Source: Synergistaceae bacterium (GTDB lineage: Bacteria > Synergistota > Synergistia > Synergistales > Aminobacteriaceae). Taken from it: a stretch of 64,000 nucleotides of DNA. How positions within the stretch are numbered: the stretch's first letter is position 1; the number at the start of each line of letters is the position of its first letter. Where the stretch lies: the NCBI GenBank assembly GCA_017439345.1, contig JAFSJJ010000019.1:1-64000 (forward strand). Direction: 5' to 3'. Both the position numbers and the translations under genes were made by a program. Below, in pieces: positions 61,711 to 64,000 of the stretch. A model generated the notes under the pieces. The model had not been told where the DNA came from. It saw only the letters and a program-made list of their open reading frames with translations, and did no database searches.

Positions 61711-63327
61711 TTGCTAAATAAAGAAATTTTTGATTTACATGCTCAAGACGACGGGATATATCTTTCATGTTACTCCGAAGACTTTAAAGAGGGCGATGTA
61801 TATGCGTTTCTCAAAGAGTTCGGGATCGTCCGCTATGACGTTAAGGCAATAAGAAATTTTCTCAGGGACAAGAAGACCTGCAAAATCTGCTCGCGTAATC
61901 CTGCGTTCGAGAAAGATGCAAAAATTATAGTCTCGATCTCAAAAGATAAGATGTCAGCAAGCGTTAAGATTGAACCGCCGTTCTTTGCAAAGCCCTGGCC
62001 AAGTGAACATGACGTGTTAAAGACTCTTGAAGCTCACGGAATAAAGATCGGCATAGATAATAAAGCAATACAGTCAATGATTGCACGAAGACTCGCAGAT
62101 GAAGAAGTAATCGTTGCTAATGGAATTCCGCCGGTTGAAGGCCATGACGCATGGATTGAATTAATAAAAGATCCCGACAAGCCTTTTGAAGTTCGCGATG
62201 ACGAGAAAATAGACTTCTGGAGCCGAAGCACTATAGTTACAGTTCACCCCGGACAGGAAATAGCAATCAAGCACCCTTTAGAGAACGGCAAAAACGGTGT
62301 CGACGTTACAGGGGCAGTAGTCAGGTCTAATACGGTCAGAAATATTGAGTTCTCGTTCGGTGAAGGACTAAAGCGCGATGAGGAAAATTCTTTATTGCTC
62401 GTTGCTACAGCAGAAGGCCAGCTCAAGAATGAACGAGGAAGATTAGTTATATTGCCTGAATTAGATATTCATAATGATATAAACTTTGCAGTAGGCAGCA
62501 TTGACTTCACCGGAGCTGTAAAGATTCACGGCTCAGTTCAAGAGGGCTTTCACGTTACTGCTCAGGGCAATATAGATATTCATGGAACTGTCGAAGGCGC
62601 AGATATTGACTCTCAAGGCGTTGTCATCGTTCACGGGGGAATTCGAGGCATGGGCAAAGGCACAGTCAGAGCTAACGGCGATATAAGTCTCAGCTTTGCA
62701 GATCAGGCCACAATCAGGAGCGGAGGGACTATCTTAGCCAAGAACTCTATACTTCACAGCAGATTATACGCGGGCCGGGCAGTCGTTGCACTGGGAAGCG
62801 GCAAGCACTCTCAAATAGCAGGAGGCAGAATCGAAGCAGGACTCGAAGTCTCATGCAATATATTAGGCTCTGAAATGGGTACTAAGACAGAAGTTATTGT
62901 CGGTCTTCCGCCTGAGATGTTAGAGAAGCGAAAAGTTTTCACGACTGAGATAAAACGCTGCGAGGAGAATCTCGAGAAGATAGAACCAAATTTTATTTTG
63001 CTCAAGAAGTTAGAGGCAGCAGGCAAACTAGATGACAATAAACGAGTCATGATGATGAACTTGACCAAGATGAAATTTCAGTTACAGGCAACACTTGAGG
63101 CAATGCAGAACGAATTGAAAGCTCTTGAAGAAAATCTTGCCCTAGTCCGCGACAAAGGCATTGTCAGAGTCAAAGATACTTGTTATTCAGGAGTGTATGT
63201 CTCAATCAGAGGCTTGAATTATATAGTCCGCGAAACTTGCAAATATACTTCATTTATTGCAGATGACGAGAAACGCTGTATAGTCTTAGCTCCGTTTGAT
63301 TATATGGCAGGCCGTCTTGGAGGTTAA
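61711..63327 (+). CDS. FapA-family (DUF342) polymer-forming-like protein
   Basis: 538 residues, TTG start with AGGAGGTG 10 bases upstream. The middle has the FapA core VHPGQEIAIKHPLENGKNGV followed by a right-handed beta-helix with repeated turns (GSVQEGFHVTAQGNIDIHG, GGIRGMGKGTVRANGDISLS), and the end is a coiled-coil (QLQATLEAMQNELKALEENL). DUF342 genes often follow fliA in flagellar operons; the role is not settled. Confidence 0.9.
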   Translation: MLNKEIFDLHAQDDGIYLSCYSEDFKEGDVYAFLKEFGIVRYDVKAIRNFLRDKKTCKICSRNPAFEKDAKIIVSISKDKMSASVKIEPPFFAKPWPSEHDVLKTLEAHGIKIGIDNKAIQSMIARRLADEEVIVANGIPPVEGHDAWIELIKDPDKPFEVRDDEKIDFWSRSTIVTVHPGQEIAIKHPLENGKNGVDVTGAVVRSNTVRNIEFSFGEGLKRDEENSLLLVATAEGQLKNERGRLVILPELDIHNDINFAVGSIDFTGAVKIHGSVQEGFHVTAQGNIDIHGTVEGADIDSQGVVIVHGGIRGMGKGTVRANGDISLSFADQATIRSGGTILAKNSILHSRLYAGRAVVALGSGKHSQIAGGRIEAGLEVSCNILGSEMGTKTEVIVGLPPEMLEKRKVFTTEIKRCEENLEKIEPNFILLKKLEAAGKLDDNKRVMMMNLTKMKFQLQATLEAMQNELKALEENLALVRDKGIVRVKDTCYSGVYVSIRGLNYIVRETCKYTSFIADDEKRCIVLAPFDYMAGRLGG

Positions 63328-63336
63328 ATATTTATT

Positions 63337-63702
63337 ATGCAGCCGGTAAGTTTATTAATGTCAAATCTCAACGTTGCATCAGAGACAAGCGTTAAATATG
63401 CTCCTAATGCAGGGGCAGCAGCTCAGGACACAGGGCAGAGTCAGGAAATAGTGCGAGAAGGCATCAGGAGAGTCCAGACAGTCCAGGCCAGCGAGGCAAT
63501 GTCTAAATCACAGAGAGTTCACAGAAAGAATGAAAATGATGATCAAGATAAACAAGAACACGGCAGGGACTCGAGAGACTCTTTTGAACGCACTGAAGCT
63601 AAATCTGAAGCTAAAGACTCAGACTCACAAGATCATAATCAAGAGCAGCAATTAATTCATAAGAACGTCAGGAGTAAGAAAAGTTTTGAGTTCATTGCGT
63701 AA
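63337..63702 (+). CDS. Hydrophilic flagellar-operon protein of unknown function
   Basis: 121 residues, start ATG after GGAGGTT. Very polar, low complexity in the second half (SFERTEAKSEAKDSDSQDHN), no membrane segment, ending KKSFEFIA. Small disordered proteins in this position after FapA-like genes occur in related flagellar operons. No domain recognised. Confidence 0.6.
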   Translation: MQPVSLLMSNLNVASETSVKYAPNAGAAAQDTGQSQEIVREGIRRVQTVQASEAMSKSQRVHRKNENDDQDKQEHGRDSRDSFERTEAKSEAKDSDSQDHNQEQQLIHKNVRSKKSFEFIA

Positions 63703-63715
63703 GAATAATAATTAA

Positions 63716-63772
63716 ATCCCTCCGGCCAAGTAATATTATTTTATTTATCAGCTGGAGGGAATTTTTTATGAG
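63716..63772 (+). terminator. Rho-independent terminator closing the flhA-fapA operon
   Basis: TCCCTCCGGC pairs with GCTGGAGGGA (one G-T) over a long AT-rich loop, followed by ATTTTTTA. It lies between convergent genes and may serve both. Confidence 0.7.
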
Positions 63773-64000
63773 CTAAAATCCTGCGACAGGTTCAAGCTGT
63801 TCTTGTGAAGTTAATAATTTCTCGATTCTTTCACGTTCGCCTTTTGAGAATTCGTAAACGCTGCTTTGTTCGTCAAGAATAGTTTTCACATCATGATATT
63901 CAAGTGCAGGCTTGAGCATTAACGCTATAACGAGGCTGTTATGAATCTCTTCACCGGACTTGTATTTATTATCAAGAAAATCTGAAGCTCTCTCAGCATA
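63773..64000 (-). CDS. Unknown protein, C-terminal part (start outside window)
   Basis: The minus-strand frame is open from the window edge to TAG at 63775-63773, about 75 residues. It is helical and charged, with SGEEIHNSLVIALMLKPALE, YEFSKGERERIEKLLTSQEQ and the end LEPVAGF. Codon use is like the neighbours. No family recognised. Confidence 0.55.
   Translation of the reverse strand, partial: YAERASDFLDNKYKSGEEIHNSLVIALMLKPALEYHDVKTILDEQSSVYEFSKGERERIEKLLTSQEQLEPVAGF

Noticed and set aside
1-64000. tRNA, rRNA or prophage genes
   Set aside because: None could be recognised in the intergenic gaps, which are nearly all under 200 bases.

Overview
The window looks like a chromosomal segment of a motile, fermentative, probably diderm anaerobe. 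Supporting signs are a full flagellar export and motor set with FliY, CheC/CheD and FlbD, a TRAP transporter, a Wzm/Wzt polysaccharide exporter, GDP-fucose synthesis, an [FeFe]-hydrogenase and moderate AT richness. Together these fit Synergistota (gut or oral Synergistaceae-like) best. That is an inference from gene content, since no rRNA or other marker is present.\n\nLayout. 1-400: the 3' end of a TnpB-type insertion element with a probable omegaRNA end. 424-4029: three plus-strand genes for exported or membrane redox proteins (ABM plus carboxymuconolactone-decarboxylase fusion, SUMF-fold plus flavodoxin fusion, CcdA-like). 4083-7112: mfd. 7222-13886: a hydroxyacid dehydrogenase convergent with a minus-strand operon that reads aroE-like, TIM-barrel isomerase/dehydratase, HMG-CoA-lyase-like, then TRAP Q, M and P; it looks like uptake and catabolism of a hydroxy or cyclic acid. 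14006-16951: a three-gene lipid-linked sugar module (UbiA-type prenyltransferase, HAD phosphatase, polytopic membrane protein). 17043-25865: a minus-strand flagellar region running flbD-motA-motB-fliL-fliM-fliY, then a glycine-zipper protein, cheY and fliO-P-Q-R-flhB. 26057-32884: a GAF-like protein, dxs, tlyA, an ankyrin protein and wzm/wzt. 32936-37246: manA, manC, fcl and gmd. 37260-44414: an AddB-like nuclease, two small genes, NADP isocitrate dehydrogenase and an aconitase-family hydratase. 44790-48364: an [FeFe]-hydrogenase with a GltD-like diaphorase partner. 48520-51639: a frameshifted Rpn-family nuclease gene, galT and an exported protein. 51768-63702: a second flagellar/chemotaxis operon on the plus strand (flhA, flhF, flhG, cheB, cheA, cheC, cheD, fliA, fapA-like). 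A partial minus-strand gene closes the window.\n\nMost notable observation. Eleven perfect copies of an 11-bp unit (16821-16941) sit between a Shine-Dalgarno/ATG and the body of the UbiA-type gene. The unit is not a multiple of three and no reading frame through the repeat contains a stop. With 11 copies the ATG frame ends at a stop just past the repeat; with 10 or 13 copies it would run into the conserved prenyltransferase frame. This is the architecture of a phase-variable (slipped-strand) gene caught in the OFF register, controlling what looks like a decaprenyl-phosphate pentose-type surface decoration pathway. It has not been tested, and a repeat-count error in the assembly is the main alternative.\n\nFlagellar and chemotaxis genes are split over two clusters about 26 kb apart. 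Neither cheW nor cheR, nor any receptor, lies in the window. No rRNA, tRNA or CRISPR array was recognised.
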